Shown: piece by piece, positions 10,985 to 23,533 of the stretch
Layout of the letters: every line of letters begins with the position of its first letter
Numbering within the stretch: position 1 is the stretch's first letter
Assembly (NCBI RefSeq): GCF_003576645.1
Contig: NC_044925.1
Coordinates: 16,547,912-16,611,911 of the forward strand
DNA length: 64,000 nt
Direction of reading: 5' to 3'
Source: Ipomoea triloba
Taxonomy: Eukaryota > Streptophyta > Magnoliopsida > Solanales > Convolvulaceae
Notes under the pieces: generated by a model
Told to the model about the DNA's origin: nothing
Databases searched by the model: none
The model's input: the letters and a program-made list of their open reading frames with translations, nothing else
Program-made: the position numbers and the translations under genes

Positions 10985-12105
10985 GTGGAAGTCAGCCATT
11001 AGAGATAATAAATTTTGTAATGCCGACCACGAGGTTACAATTGGCGTCACAACGAATGAGGTCAATCAAGATCAACAAACAAATCAAAGGGGTAGGAAGT
11101 GTCAACGAAATAGTCTGCATCAAATTCAAGAAAGAGAATCGTAATAATCATTACTAACATATAATGATATTCTTAAAATTCAAAACAAATTATTATTGAG
11201 TTTTTCCTTTTGTGATTTTAGATTTGTGATATTAAATTATATGATTTTTTTAATCTTTTTTTAGATCTTTTAAGGAGTGTTTTCACCTAAATGAAAATCA
11301 AAGAAAGAAATTGGCCCTTGCACTAGGGACGGATCTTATTCAAATTAAGTTTTGGTTTCAAACGACGGGTAATGGCTAAAACGGAGAAATCAAATGGAAA
11401 CTGTACCTAACCAGAGATGGACGTAAACTCGTAAGCAACAAATTGAAGGTATATATTTTACAATTATTCACTTTACTATGATAAATGTCATTTGCAATGA
11501 CGATATTATATATTTGATGCTATACTTTGAATCTTTTCTTTCACAACTTAAAAAAATGACTTTCAAATTAATTTACAGATGAATTCCATGTTTTACAATA
11601 AAGAATGTTAAACTTTTTTTTAAATTATTAATCATTAATTATGACACCAGTGAGACATTGTAGATGCTTTGTTAATTTACAATTAGTTTTACATACACTT
11701 AATCTCTAAATCAAATTATTTTTGGAAATTAATCTTTGCCTCTCATGTTTTTCTGATCTTGCCCAACATGTGCAACGATAAATTACCGAATTGTAATTTA
11801 TAAATCGTCGTCAATAGAGAAAATCGTTTATATGTTTAGTTTATTTAAATTCAATAAATTGTTTAATATTTATATACTTATGCTTTATAAACAAAATATC
11901 CTTAAAATCTAAATTAGGTTACACTTTATCTCGCTCTCTCTCACTATATATATATATATGTGTGTGTGTGTGTATGTGTATGTATATGTATATATATTTA
12001 ATACATAGGCACTAAATGAAGGCAAAGGAAACTAATCATCATAGAGCTTGCATTGTCGGTTATGGATGAGCTGCTCCAAATGGCAAAACTAAAAGAGCCA
12101 ATTTC
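10985..12105 (+). pseudogene. HD-ZIP IV pseudogene, 5' part: homeodomain and start of START domain
   Basis: HD-ZIP IV proteins (GL2/PDF2/ROC group) are plant homeodomain-leucine zipper-START transcription factors acting mainly in epidermis. One exon relic at about 11040-11140 reads GRKCQRNSLHQIQERE, matching the homeodomain arm and helix 1. After an intron-like gap, 11265-11400 reads FKECFHLNENQRKKLAL, then IQIKFWFQTTGNG, which is helix 2 to recognition helix 3 with the hallmark KFWFQ. A stop follows at once. At about 12045-12105 the relic reads VMDELLQMAKLKEPIS, the conserved start of the START domain. The second half is displaced to 21203 by the copia insertion. Stops and damage to helix 3 show it is not functional. 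Confidence 0.78.
11941..11999. repeat. (TA)n(TG)n microsatellite
   Basis: Mixed TATATA, TGTGTG and GTATGTATATG tracts lie in an intron-like part of the HD-ZIP IV relic. Confidence 0.9.
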
Positions 12106-12110
12106 GATTT

Positions 12111-12333
12111 TGATGGAGTGATCAACACAACAGAAAATAAGCTAAAGGACTTTCTTGACCTTTCCATACTTGGCAGTTATAACCACCATGTACACAGCAT
12201 ATATAAAGCTGTATTTCTTCCTCTCATAGTGGAATCTGAACACTTGAATAACAATAATGCATTCTCTCTTTCACCTTTCCCTTCTCTACACTTTACTTCT
12301 CGTTCCATTACTGTGATCTTAGCTGGTTCATCA
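12111..12333 (+). repeat. 5' LTR of the second copia element
   Basis: It begins TGATGGAGTGATCAACAC and ends GGTTCATCA. A TATATAAAG promoter-like element is at about 12200. It is 223 bp, the same length as its partner. Confidence 0.93.
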
Positions 12334-12346
12334 TGGTATCAGAGCG
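12334..12346 (+). other. Primer binding site, tRNA-iMet type
   Basis: TGGTATCAGAGCG begins directly after the LTR and matches the 3' end of initiator-methionine tRNA in complement. Confidence 0.92.
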
Positions 12347-12440
12347 ACGATACCGAAGCTACGCAGCGGCAGTCGTCACAGAAGCAGAAGGCGACGGAGA
12401 TCAAGCTGAGCACATCTGAACTTCCTCGAACCAGGCTTCG

Positions 12441-13186
12441 ATGAATCACAATCAACGAAATGATGAGTTTGATGATCCTTTCTATTTGCACGTTACTGAA
12501 AATCCTAATCTGAGCCTAGTCTCACCTCCTTTGTCTGAGCTCAACTACTCCTCTTGGAGTAGATCAATGAGGATTGCGTTGGAGGTCAAAAACAAGTTTG
12601 GCTTTGTTGACGGGAGTATTCCGAGTCCAGGAGAAGAGGATCCGAAATTCGCATCATGGAGGAGATGCAATCGAATTGTATCCTCGTGGATATTGAGATT
12701 GATCATCCCTAGCATCGCAGACGGTGTAATGTACTTTGACAAAGCATCGGACATTTGGAGTGCACTTCAAAAGAGGTATTCTCAGTCTGATCCTCATAGA
12801 ATTGCTGAGATTCAGAACGAAATTTTCAAAAATATGCAAGGCAATTTAACTGTTAATGAATATTTCACCAAGAGCAATGCTCTATGGCAACAATTGAATG
12901 CTTTAAGGCCTCTATTACTATGCGAATGCACACCTAGATGTTCCTGTACCTTGCTAATGAGAATGCAGAAAGAAAGGGAAGAGGATCAAATCATCCGATT
13001 CTTGGAAGGTTTAAATGAGGAGTATGAGGCTGTCAAGTCTGGAGTCCTTGTTATGGATCCCATTCCTGACATGGAGAGAGTTCTAAATATGACTTTGAAG
13101 ATTGAGAGGAAAATTAGGGGATCAATCAGTCAGAAATGCAGTGAGTTCATTCAGTCAAATGCTGTGCAGTTCAGTCAGGATAAGCC
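12441..13186 (+). pseudogene. Copia gag, N-terminal part, interrupted by a solo LTR
   Basis: The ATG at 12441 opens a gag frame with the usual plant copia start (NPNLSLVSPPLSELNYSSWS) and a UBN2-like capsid region (DIWSALQKRYSQSDPHRIAE). The frame runs into the solo LTR at 13187 and stops inside it. The remainder of gag, including the zinc knuckle, resumes at 17250. Confidence 0.88.
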
Positions 13187-16100
13187 TGTAACCCCTCGGC
13201 TTTTCCGTAAGACTAAGGTTCGAAAAATATTTCCTTAGGCTATGACATTCATGAAATGGTCCCTCGAGGCTTCAAAAGAATTTTTTTTATAAGGAAGTAT
13301 AGTGGTTATTAAGTTGCGATCGTTCGTGCCGGTCACGAACCGTAAAATTTTAGGAATTAGTATTCGGACCCGACTATCCTAGGAAATGGATTATTAGACA
13401 CCATATTATTATTCTTGAATTTCCTATTCAATTAAATTAGCTCATAGCAGCGAAAATTTATTTTGATCGTAGCATCGCAGAATTTCGCGGTGTACCGAAC
13501 CTAGCCCAATTTCAAGTTTCAGTCTGGGATAAATTTTCGGTTTCAAAATTATTCCTGTTTAAATTATTTTCTACCGAAACTTTATCTGTTTGGACCCCAA
13601 CTGATAAGTTTAAAAATACTTTATTATTTTATTCCATTTCTTCTTCCCATAAGAACATTTGCCTCAAAAGTGATAATGTCCCAAAGCATGTTATTCCTCT
13701 TGTTCCATTCTTGTCTTCCTTGGCTGATTTCACACGAGAGAGAAAGGGAGAGAGCAACTTCATCTCCTTCACCATTTTCCTCCATTAAAACCATAGCCAA
13801 GCTTGTACACAACTCTCCAATTTGTTCGGTAAGATTTCAATATTATTCGGTAGAAAGCTTTGTATTCCTTCCTAGATCATGAATCTAAGCTTAGTTTCTT
13901 TGTATTTGTGGTTATGGTGTTGATTTTGACCCTAGGATTTTAAGGTGAATTTGGGGAAAGATCCAAGAGTTGCTTCTACGGTATTAGTACACTCCCGAAA
14001 GGTAAGAAATCCCTTAAGTCGGTTTAGTTACTTGAAAGTGGACAATTGCTAGTAAATAATGAGATTAGGAGTTTTATGAATATGTTTTTATACATGATAA
14101 TGGCCGTATATGCATGTACCTATTATATTTATACCCATATAGACTTATACTTGTGAAAATATTGACAAGAATTTAAGATAGTCTCTGGCAATGACTTCCG
14201 TGAATTTCTGGGAAAAATCGGTAAGGTATTTTGATCCAATTTTTTTTATACATGTAGTTCTATAAGTGTAGAACCTACATATAAAATTTCATAATGATCG
14301 GCGTAGTATACGTATGGTTTTCGAATTTTTCTCCAACCCTGGCCCAGAGAGAGAGAAATTCCGGACAGCACACTGCCAAGGGCAAAAATGGACTTTCTGT
14401 GTTAATTCGTGAACCTAGGTGACCAAAACTTTTTATGAACATCAAGTACTATGAGCTAGGGTTCTACCATAAAAATTTCAAGTGAAAAAGAGTTCGGGAA
14501 CTATTTTTACCGGCTCAATCTTTCGGACTGCGCAAGCTGAATTACTGTCCAGAATAGGCAGAATCCGTGGACGCGGTAGCGAACGTGCGTCCACCGGGCG
14601 TCCAAGGGCGCGAAAGTAAGATTAAATGGTGTAAGCTTGATTATTGATTATTGATGTTTAGAAGATGAGGTTGTTTGATGTTCGTGAGATCAAACTAAGC
14701 TTTGATAGTTAGTTGTTGATGTTTAGATGATGGGGTTGTAATGAACCTAAGAGGTTATGAGACTGATGATGATGTTATAACATGTTGATACATGGGTTAT
14801 GAAATGGTGACAAAGTTAGGATGGATATTACTGATGATTGTAATGATCATAGATAGTAATTAGAGCTTAATTAAGGACTTAGTAATTAATGATGGATTAA
14901 CAATGGAGTTCAGAAGGTGATTAAGCTCTAATTATAGTGATTAAGGACTGATAATAGTTATTAAGGTTTAATGACTGGATGAATAGACGGAATGGTAATT
15001 AATATATTATCAAGGTGGGACTAATTATTTGAAGGATTATCTTTGGTGATTATTGTGAGATCTTTGTTATGGGCAATACTCTCTATTTGGTGGTTATGTT
15101 GAAAGATTGGAATTACTCTTTTAGAAATTATTTGGAGAGGTTGGAATTCTCTCTTTGGTTATTATTTTAAGAACTTGGAAGTGATTCTTTTGATTTGGGG
15201 ATTGTTGATGTTTACTTGAGGATTTAAAATATCTCTTTGGTAAATATACTATGGTTTAAAGGAAGTTTGAGTGGTGATGATACTACGATGTTTATTAAGG
15301 AAATTGTTATATGGAAAGATTGAGATAAAGATTGTATATGGTGAATTTTGAGGAAATAGTTGTTGAACGACTTTGGATTATGGTTAGGTAATGACTTTAC
15401 CTCAAGTTACGAACTAATGGTATTAATGCTTTCGAGGACTTGATAATGATGTTATAATGTTGTTGACTTGTTGTCGATGATGGATCACAAGGTTAGTAGT
15501 TCCTAATGACAATAATTAATGTTTAAGAGTGATTAAGGTCAATTGTTGGATTATGGGTGACTAAGTATCGATTATGGAGGTGCGATATCCTCAAGTTATG
15601 ATCTAATGGTGTTGATCATGGTAGAAGTTGTTGATGTCGATAGTGACAAGGATAACTATCTATTATTAGTTAATTGTGGAACCATGATTATGGATTACCG
15701 ATGATGATTGGATTGTACGATGAACTGAGATTCATGATAAGGAATAAGGTTAAGGATGTGAATATTAACGGCGCTATGAATCGATTGATTCATAAATGAT
15801 TGACTATGGGTTCATACTATTATTATAATAGTAGTGGAAATGGATATATGTAGTGTTAGTAGAATATACAAGTGTATAACTAGCGGGATTGATTTCAAGT
15901 ATGGGACTTGAATATGAAGTATATCCAAGAATATCCTAGTATTGTATATGATGAAGTATCCGATGAGTGACCAGCTTGTGTCCAATTATGCTTTCTTCGA
16001 ATCTTTGCTCGTGCTTGAGCTATGCTTGAAAAGCCTTTCGGCAAGTAAAAATGTTTATAAAACTTACGTTGCAGAACGTATGCTATTTTGGTAAACGGGT

Positions 16101-17244
16101 TGTCAAAACCTTATTTTTGGGGAAAATACCACTTTTGTAAGTGTGTACTTTACATGAGAGTGATGAGGAAATGATGTTTGAAAAGCCTGCGGGCACTGAA
16201 AGTATTTTGAAAATCCTTGAGGGGCTAATGAGGTAACCAATTTTAAGTATTGGACTCAATTGTGAAATATGTCCAAAAGAAATGATTTAAGAAAGAAAAA
16301 CTGAAGGAAGGAAAATGTTTTCAAACCCTTAGTTTCTGGAACAAGGTGGGGACCTTCGGGAAGGCTTAAATGCACGACCCGGGGTTGGAATAAGGGTGGA
16401 CCTACGGGAGGGCTGGAGTGCCATGGCCCTAGGTTGGGATAAGGAGACCGACGGGAAGGCAGGGAAATGCCACTGCCCAAGGTTTGAGAAGGAGAATTGA
16501 GAAATGTTCAAAGTGCTTACTCAGGGGAAACTAAGTGGAATTTTTGGCTATGAAAATTATTGTTACTCTGGGCTGCGGTTCAGATTATTGTAGAGCTGCG
16601 GTTCTATTTGCAAATGAAAATTGTTGTTCCTCTGGGCTGCGGTTCAGATTATTATAAGCATTAGAGCTGCGGTTCTATTGCAAATGATGGAATTCCTGGA
16701 AATGTAAAATTTTGCAAACTTGTCCAAAAAGGGCATGAAAATGATTTTGAGCGGCAAGTTATGCCATTATTCTTATTTGAGAAGAGCTTTACAAGATTTA
16801 AGGTTTATACGCTTTTATGCTATTCATAAATCGTTTGGTTGCAGGTAGATTTTCAAATCATGGGTAAAACTTTATAAAACTTTCAGATTATCTATGTTTT
16901 CAAACCTTTGTCTACTCTAAAGTGACAATGGATTTTCTTACTTAGCCGTCGCGCTAACTGCACTTCATTGTGCCCTTTATCAGATGCAGTTTAGTGAGTA
17001 CCTCTGTGGCCAATGAGCTCAGAATAGAAGAGAAGTGCAGGTTGAGGCCTACTATGATGTTGTTGTAGTATGTTGGTGTTGTAAGTTTAGCCTGTGCACT
17101 TAGAGTGGAGTTTGTCAAAGAGGTGATAGAATTCACTCTAGGTGTGGCGGTAGCACCCAGTTTTCTGCTGATAAGATGTAAGCTTCCGCTGATGTATTAT
17201 TACGGATTTGTAATAAATGTAAGAGTGAAAATTGGGGTGTTACA
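13187..17244 (-). mobile_element. Large solo LTR (about 4.06 kb), Ty3/gypsy-like, inserted in copia gag
   Basis: The segment is bounded by TGTAACCCC at the left and GGGGTGTTACA at the right and flanked by the 5-bp duplication AAGCC at 13182-13186 and 17245-17249. Read on the minus strand it begins TGTAACACCCCAATTTT, a common start for plant gypsy LTRs. No primer site, gag or pol motif is inside and no internal LTR copy is visible, so a solo LTR from recombination is the simplest reading. A 4-kb length suits long-LTR Tat/Ogre-type gypsy elements, but the lineage is inferred. The minus orientation is also inferred from the terminal sequence. Confidence 0.82.
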
Positions 17245-17249
17245 AAGCC

Positions 17250-17961
17250 AGGGGAAGAACAACCTGTAGTGGCAGTTTCAACATACAATAACAGAAGGAG
17301 GCTTGGTAACAATGGAGGAAAGAATGTTCCCAAATGTACCTATTGTGGCATGCTTGGTCACACCATTGAAAATTGTTACAAAAAGCATGGATACCCCCCA
17401 GGCTGGGTTGCAGGATACAAATCTAAAAACAAACAAGTTCTGGATATGCAGCAGGGTCCTAATGCATCTGTGAATCAGGCAGGTGAGATTGGATTATCTA
17501 CTGATCAGTTTCAAAAGCTAGTATCCCTTTTGCATAATCAAAACAAGGGAAATCAGGCCTCAAGTAATGCTGTGATGACAGTTGCTAGCTCTAGACTCCA
17601 ATCAGACTTCAAAGATTCCATGGAAGCTCATAATGAAGGTAATAATATCCCTAACCTTCATATTAATGCTGTCCTAAATACACACAATGCATGGATTTTG
17701 GATTCAAGTGCTACATATCACATATCATGCTCTCTAGAATACTTTGATACATATCACAAAATTCAAGGGTTGTCTGTAAAATTGCCTAATGGGGATGCAG
17801 TTAATGTTACCTGCATAGGGCAGATTAGACTTGATGAGAACATACTGCTTCTAAATGTTTTGTATATCCCATCCTTTGCTTTCAATATTGTATCTGCAAG
17901 TAGACTGACTAAGCAATCAGGTTGTGAATTGGTTTTTGGGGCTGACTATTGTGATGTTTAG
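17250..17961 (+). pseudogene. Copia gag zinc knuckle and protease
   Basis: The frame resumes with a CCHC knuckle (CTYCGMLGHTIENC, about 17335-17376). The protease site reads WILDSSATYHIS at about 17690-17725, so the usual DSGA triad has Gly changed to Ser. Downstream protease blocks (LPNGDAVNVTCIG, VLYIPSFAFNIVS) are present. A TAG stop at 17959-17961 separates it from integrase. Confidence 0.87.
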
Positions 17962-18970
17962 GGACCTCTTGGGAAGGTGGTTGGTTTTGCTAAAGAAAGA
18001 AATGGGCTGTACATGATCAGGGATCCTCCTGAGAGAGTTTGTAGTCCTGCAGAGATAAGCTCTCAAGCTGCAAAGAAGAACATTAATGCTAAGTGTAATT
18101 CTTTGATAATAGAAATATGGCACAACAGATTAGGACACTATCCTGTCACTAAAATTTCTTCTTTGAATGGAATAAAACTTGGTTCTGTTCATAAATATCC
18201 TGATCTTGTATGTGATATTTGTCATTTAGCCAAACATAAGAGGTCTGCATTTCCAGCTAGCACTTCTAGAGCTGAGAAATGTTTTGACTTAATTCATATG
18301 GATGTTTGGGGTCCCTTTGCAGTTGCATCTCTTAAGGGAGAACATTATTTTTTTAACCATTGTGGATGACTATAGCAGATTTACATGGTTACACTTAATG
18401 AAGAATAAATCAGAGGTTAACTCCATATTTCAAAATTTTTACAACTATGTGTGTACTCAGTTTTCAGCACAAATTAAGGTTGTAAGGACAGATAATGGCA
18501 GTGAGTTCTTTATGAGCAACTTCTTTAATGAAAAGGGGATTATTCATCAAAAATCCTGTGCATATACACCCCAGCAAAATGGGGTGGCAGAGAGGAAACA
18601 CCAACACATTTTGAGTACTGCTAGAGCATTAAAGTTTCAGTCTGGATTGTCTACCAAGTTTTGGGGCCATTGTGTGTTGCATGCTTCTTACCTCATAAAC
18701 AGACTTCCCACTAAGGTAAATGATGGACACACCCCATTTGAATTGTTGACAGGAAAAGTTGTGGATTATAATCAGCTTAGATCCTTTGGTTGTTTGTGCT
18801 TTGGTGCAACTGTTTCACAAGGTAGAAACAAAATGCAACCAAGAGCAAGGAAATCTATCTTTTTGGGATTCCCAGCCAATGTAAAGGGATATATTTTGTA
18901 TGATATCTCTGACAATGTTGTTTTTGTTTCCAGAGATGTCAAATTCTATGAGCAGGTATATCCTTTTTAA
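17962..18970 (+). pseudogene. Copia gag-pre-integrase and integrase, frameshifted
   Basis: The gag-pre-integrase region (IWHNRLGHYPVTK, then CDICHLAKHKRSAFP) leads to the first catalytic Asp (HMDVWGP). A frame change at about 18350 separates it from DDYSRFTWLHLMKNKSE, the second Asp (VVRTDNGSEF) and the catalytic Glu (QQNGVAERKH). The three acidic residues survive, but in two frames. It ends with a stop at 18968-18970. Confidence 0.88.
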
Positions 18971-19979
18971 AGGTCAAGGTCTAGGAACCACAACAACATC
19001 TCATGCAGCTGAGATAGTCAACCCATCATTGCCTTTGGTTCCTATCTCTGTCGAAGTAGGTTCTGACTTGGAGAACATCAGAATGCCTGACAGTCCTGGG
19101 GTCATAACTTGCAGTGGTGATGAAAGTAATTCTGAGGATGATAGGCATGATAGCCACACTGAAATCAATGAGGGAATGGACAATCAGACATTGGACAATT
19201 CTGTCAATGACAACAACCTACAGGATCAAAATGCTCAGTTACAGCCTAGGAGGTCTACAAGGATCAGATCTGTTCCTACAAAACTCCAAGACTACTTCTG
19301 CCATTCTCTAGTGGTGGGGAATAAAACAGTCATGAGAACTTCTCCCCATCCCATAAACAAATTCATCTCATCTGACAATCTATCCCCTCAACACAAGGCT
19401 TATGTATCCTCTATCACCTCCACACAAGAACCTCAGTCCTATCTTGAAGCAGTTCAAAATGAGGAGTGGAAAAATGCCATGCAATCTGAGATAGATGCCC
19501 TGGTTCAAAACAACACCTGGACCCTAACTGATCTACCAGCAGGCAAGTTCCCTATTGGTTGCAGGTGGGTGTACAAAGTAAAGCACAAGGCGGATGGTTC
19601 AGTGGAAAGATACAAAGCTAGGTTAGTTGCTAAAGGGTACACTCAGCAGCTGGGGGTGGATTACATTGAGACTTTCTCCCCAGTTGCAAGAATGACCACC
19701 ATTAAAACTTTCCTGGCTGTAGCAGTATCTAAGGGATGGGACATTCAGCAGCTTGACATTAATAATGCATTCTTGCATGGAGATCTAGAAGAGGAAGTGT
19801 ACATGGTTCTACCACCAGGGTTTAAAAGTGCTAAACCTAATCAAGTTTGCAAGTTATTAAGATCCCTCTATGGCTTGAAGCAAGCCAGCAGGCAGTAGAA
19901 TGCTAAGCTCACAAAGGCATTACAGGATTTGGGTTTTCAGCAGTCCACAGCTGATCCATCTTTGTTTACCAGAACTTCA
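18971..19979 (+). pseudogene. Copia reverse transcriptase, first half
   Basis: After an acidic linker and the RRSTRIRSVPTKLQDY motif, the reverse transcriptase begins at about 19450 (YLEAVQNEEWKNAMQSEID). It shows the conserved CRWVYKVKHKADGSVERYKA, RLVAKGYTQQLGVDY and QLDINNAFLHGDLEEEVYM blocks. A TAG at 19896-19898 interrupts it after LYGLKQASRQ; a Trp codon is usual there. Confidence 0.9.
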
Positions 19980-20990
19980 CACAGTTCCTTCCTAGCTCTA
20001 CTAGTGTATGTAGATAACATCCTAGTGGCTGGAACAAACCAAGATCAGATCAGGGAGATGAAACAGGTATTGGATGCCTCATTCAGAATTAAAGATCTTG
20101 GCCAACTGAATTATTTTCTAGGGATTGAAGCACTCAGAACTCCTGAGGGTATCAACATATGTCAAAGGAAGTACACCCTAGAAATTCTGAATGAGAATGG
20201 CTTCTTGGATGCTAAGCCTGCCAAGACACCATGCAATCCAGGACAGAAACTCACAAATACTAAAGGAAAGTTGCTTGACAACCCTGAAGTGTTTAGGAGG
20301 TTGGTTGGAAAACTTTTGTACTTGCCAAATACCAGACCAGATATTTCTTATGTTGTACAACAACTGAGTCAGTATGTGGACAAACCTAGGGACACACATC
20401 TGACTGATGCTCACAGAATACTCAGATATCTCAAAGGGTCACCTGGGAAAGGTCTGTTCTATGGCTCTAATTCTCAAATTAAGTTGCAGGCTTTTTCAGA
20501 TTCAGATTGGGCTACTTGCTCAGAAACTAGAAGGTCCATAACAGGTTACTGCATCTACCTAGGGGAGTCCCTCATTTCATGGAAAACTAAGAAACAAGAT
20601 CTTATTGCTTCAGTATCAAGATCTTCATCTGAGGTAGAATACAGGGCATTGGCTTCCACTGTGTGTGAAATTCAGTGGCTGTTGTATCTTTTATCATACT
20701 TGAAAACAGGAAGCAGCAGTCCTATTGCTTTGTTTTGTGACAATAAATCAGCCATTGCCATTGGGGAGAATCATGTGTTTCATGAACGAACCAAACACAT
20801 TGAAATTGATTGTCATGTTGTGAGACAAAAGGTTCATGAAGGGGTGATTAAGCTGCTTGGGATTCCTTCCAACAAACAGGTTGCTGATGGTTTTACAAAG
20901 GCTTTGTCTAAACCATTATTTGATACATTTCATTCTAAGCTGGGCTTTCAAGACCTTCATGCTCCAGCTTACGGGGGGGTGATGAAGTGA
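19929..20990 (+). pseudogene. Copia reverse transcriptase second half and RNase H
   Basis: The active-site box reads LVYVDNILVAG at about 20005-20035, so the second Asp of YVDD is Asn. The connection domain and RNase H follow, with SDSDWATCSETRRSITGYC, SSSEVEYRALASTVCEIQWL, and DNKSAIAI plus HERTKHIEIDCH as the last blocks. The frame is otherwise open to the purine tract. Confidence 0.9.
20971..20979 (+). other. Polypurine tract region of the second copia element
   Basis: ACGGGGGGG directly precedes the right LTR. Confidence 0.75.
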
Positions 20991-21202
20991 TCAACACAAC
21001 AGAAAATAAGCTAAAGGGCTTTCTTGACCTTTCCATACTTGGCAGTTGTAACCACCATGTACACAGCATATATAAAGCTGTATTTCTTCCTCTCATAGTG
21101 GAATCTGAACACTTGAATAACAATAATGCATTCTCTCTTTCACCTTTCCCTTCTCTACACTTTACTTCTCGTTCCATTACTGTGATCTTAGCTGGTTCAT
21201 CA
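20980..21202 (+). repeat. 3' LTR of the second copia element
   Basis: It begins TGATGAAGTGATCAACAC and ends GGTTCATCA and differs from the left LTR at three sites, all of them A/G. About 1.3 percent divergence means a fairly recent insertion, despite the broken pol. Confidence 0.93.
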
Positions 21203-22270
21203 GATTTCTAGCATGGAACTCAATATAGTTGCACTAGACAGTCAAGAGTATGTAAGGTTTTTCTACTAAGCAATTATTGCTGCAACAAGTCTCGAAGGGT
21301 GTAAGACTGAGACCTCTTGTGAAAGTGCAATGGTGAAATTAAAGTAAACTATATCCAACGTATTGAAGCATTCATGAAGATGGTATGTAATTGCATTCTC
21401 TATCCTAATTAGTCATCAATATTTATAGTAATCCACATAAACCAAGAGGGTTTATTCACTTTTAAGTCTATTAATCAAGAAGTTTTTAATTTTGGCAGGG
21501 TATCTTAAATTTTGGCAGCACATATGAGAAACTAGTCATCACCAAGCTACTAAAAATGACAAAACTCAAAGAGCCACTTTGGGTTTAAAGCATGACCCCC
21601 GATATAGTTGTGCAAGACAAACAAGAGTATGTAAAGTTTTTATACTGTACAACTATTGCAACAACTATCCTAAGCGTGGTAATTACATTCCCTTTTAAGC
21701 CTTTTTTTTTAATTCGGAATTTTTTTAATACCATATATGTATTATATATCACATCTATTATACTTGATTAATTACAATTAATGATATTTAGTTGTGAATA
21801 ATGATTGAGTTAATGAATTGTGCGGCTACTAGATACATGCATGCTGAGTTTCAAGTGCCAACACCACAAGTTGCATTTTAGAACTACTACTTTGCTAGAT
21901 ATTGCAAGAAAAACATTAATGGAACATGGGCAGTAGTTGATATTTCTATAGACAAATATATGTGCATGAATCAAGTAGGCAAATGCTTGAGGAAACCATC
22001 AGGGTGCCTAATTGAAGTATTCCCAAATGAGTATACAAAGGTAGAAATCATCCTAACCATTCATTTCCAATTAGATCACTAGCACACAAATTTACTATTT
22101 ATTATACTTAGGTGTTTCAGTGACTTTTGATCTAAATTACTTGAGTTGAGCACATTGATGTAGACAACGATGATAACGAAGTTGTTGGCATCTACAAGCC
22201 ACTACTTGATTCTGGCATGGCCTTTGGAGCTGGCATAACCCATGATTACAACGTTGGATCAACAATGTGA
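21203..22270 (+). pseudogene. HD-ZIP IV START-domain relics, plus-strand arm
   Basis: The locus split by copia continues here. At 21270-21400 there is a piece resembling the START block with TETSCESAMVK. A second START beginning appears at 21545-21600 (LLKMTKLKEPLWV), so the region already contains a partial duplication. At 21840-22030 the relic reads [20 protein letters not shown], then [18 protein letters not shown]. At 22145-22240 it reads VEHIDVDNDDNE and IYKPLLDSGMAFGAG. These are the successive conserved segments of HD-ZIP IV START domains, separated by intron-like gaps. Stops and a lost splice context make it a pseudogene. Confidence 0.77.
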
Positions 22271-22297
22271 ATGTATTGCCACAACACAATCTAATAC

Positions 22298-23251
22298 GTT
22301 CAGGTTGTTGATCCAATGTTGTAATTCAGCGTTTTGCTAGCTGCAAATGCCATGCCCGAATCAAGTAGTGCCTTGTAGATGCGAACAACTTTGTTATCAT
22401 CGTTGTCTACATCAATGTGCTCAACCCAAGTAACTTAGACCAAATGTCAAAGAAAAAACTAAGAATGATAAACTATTATGTAAATTAACTACTTAGTAAA
22501 TATTTATGTTGCTCTAATTGGAAATGGATGATTAGGATGATATCTACCTTTGTATATCCATTTGGGAGTTCTTCAATTAGGCACCCTGATTGTTTCCTCG
22601 AGCATTTGCCTACTTGATTCATGCACATATATCCGTCTATAGAAATATCTACTACTGCCTATGTTCCACTAAAATTTTCTTGCAATATCTGGCAAAGTAG
22701 TAGTTCTGAGATGCAACTTGTGGTGTTGGCACAAGAAACTCAGCATGTATCTGGTAGCCATACGATTCATTAACTCGATCATTATTCACATTTAAATATC
22801 ATTAATTGTAATCAAGTATAATATATGTCATATATAATACCGATATGATATAAAAATAAAAAATAAAACACTTCTATATTAAAAAACTTAAAAGGGAATT
22901 CAATTACGCTTAAGATAGTTGCTGCAATAGTTGCACAGGATAAAAACCTTACATACTTTTGTTTAATTTGTCTAGCACAACTGTATTGGGATCCATGCTC
23001 GAAACCCAAGCAAAGTGGCTCTTTTAGTTGTGCCATTTTTAGTAGCTCGTCCATGGACAACAGTGCAAGCTCGAAGACGACTAGTTTCTCGGAGTCTATT
23101 CGTCCATTGATTTTTGTGTTTCCAGATGTGCTGTCAAAATATAGGACACCTTGCCAAAATATATTAAAAACTTCTGGATTAAAAGACTTAAAATGAATAA
23201 ACACTTTTGGTTTACATAGATTACTATAAATATGGATGACTAATTAATTAA
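22298..23251 (-). pseudogene. HD-ZIP IV START relic, inverted copy
   Basis: The reverse complement repeats the previous relic in order: GSTSGNTKING-like linker and VFELALLSMDELLKMAQLKEPL at about 23000-23130, FEHGSQYSCARQ at about 22970, then the VVDISID and SGCLIEELP-like blocks at about 22560-22680, and the VDNDDN and DSGMAFAAS region at 22330-22420. The open frame at 22812-23204 preserves one exon better than the plus arm does. The two arms face each other around about 22285. Confidence 0.75.
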
Positions 23252-23523
23252 GAGTTAATACATACAATGGTCCTCCGAGTAATAGCGATTTACCGTGGTC
23301 CCTCGACTTTTAAATGACCTCCAATAGTCCTCCAAGTTATAAAAATAACCACCCGTGGTCCTTTTAGGAGTCTCATAGTTATTTTAAACTCGGGTTATTT
23401 TAAGAATTAGGACCACGGGTTGTTATTTTTTAAAACTTGGAGGACTATTAGAGGTCATTTAAAAGTCGAGCGACCACAGCTGTAAATTGCTAATACTTGG
23501 AGGACCATTGGAGGTATTAACTC
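23252..23523. mobile_element. MULE-type MITE, 272 bp, in the inverted HD-ZIP IV arm
   Basis: Termini are GAGTTAATAC and GTATTAACTC, and the whole element is a near-perfect foldback (GGTCCTCCGAGT against its inverse). It is flanked by the 10-bp direct repeat AATTAATTAA at 23242-23251 and 23524-23533. The plus arm of the HD-ZIP IV duplication lacks it, so it inserted after the duplication. Confidence 0.88.
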
Positions 23524-23533
23524 AATTAATTAA

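Larger units (their letters stand above)
12111..21202 (+). mobile_element. Ty1/copia retrotransposon with short LTRs, 9.1 kb including a nested solo LTR
   Basis: Two 223-bp LTRs that differ at three positions flank gag and pol in the plus orientation. The target duplication GATTT is at 12106-12110 and 21203-21207. A tRNA-iMet primer site follows the left LTR and a purine tract precedes the right LTR. Without the nested LTR the element is about 5.0 kb, a normal copia size. Pol is broken by stop codons at about 17959 and 19896 and by frame changes near 18355 and 18967. The reverse transcriptase YVDD box is YVDN. It is inserted within the START-domain coding region of the HD-ZIP IV relic. Confidence 0.95.

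Noticed and set aside
13187..17244. A protein-coding or non-LTR cargo segment within copia gag
   Set aside because: The TGTAAC...GTTACA ends, exact AAGCC duplication and lack of open frames fit a solo LTR better.
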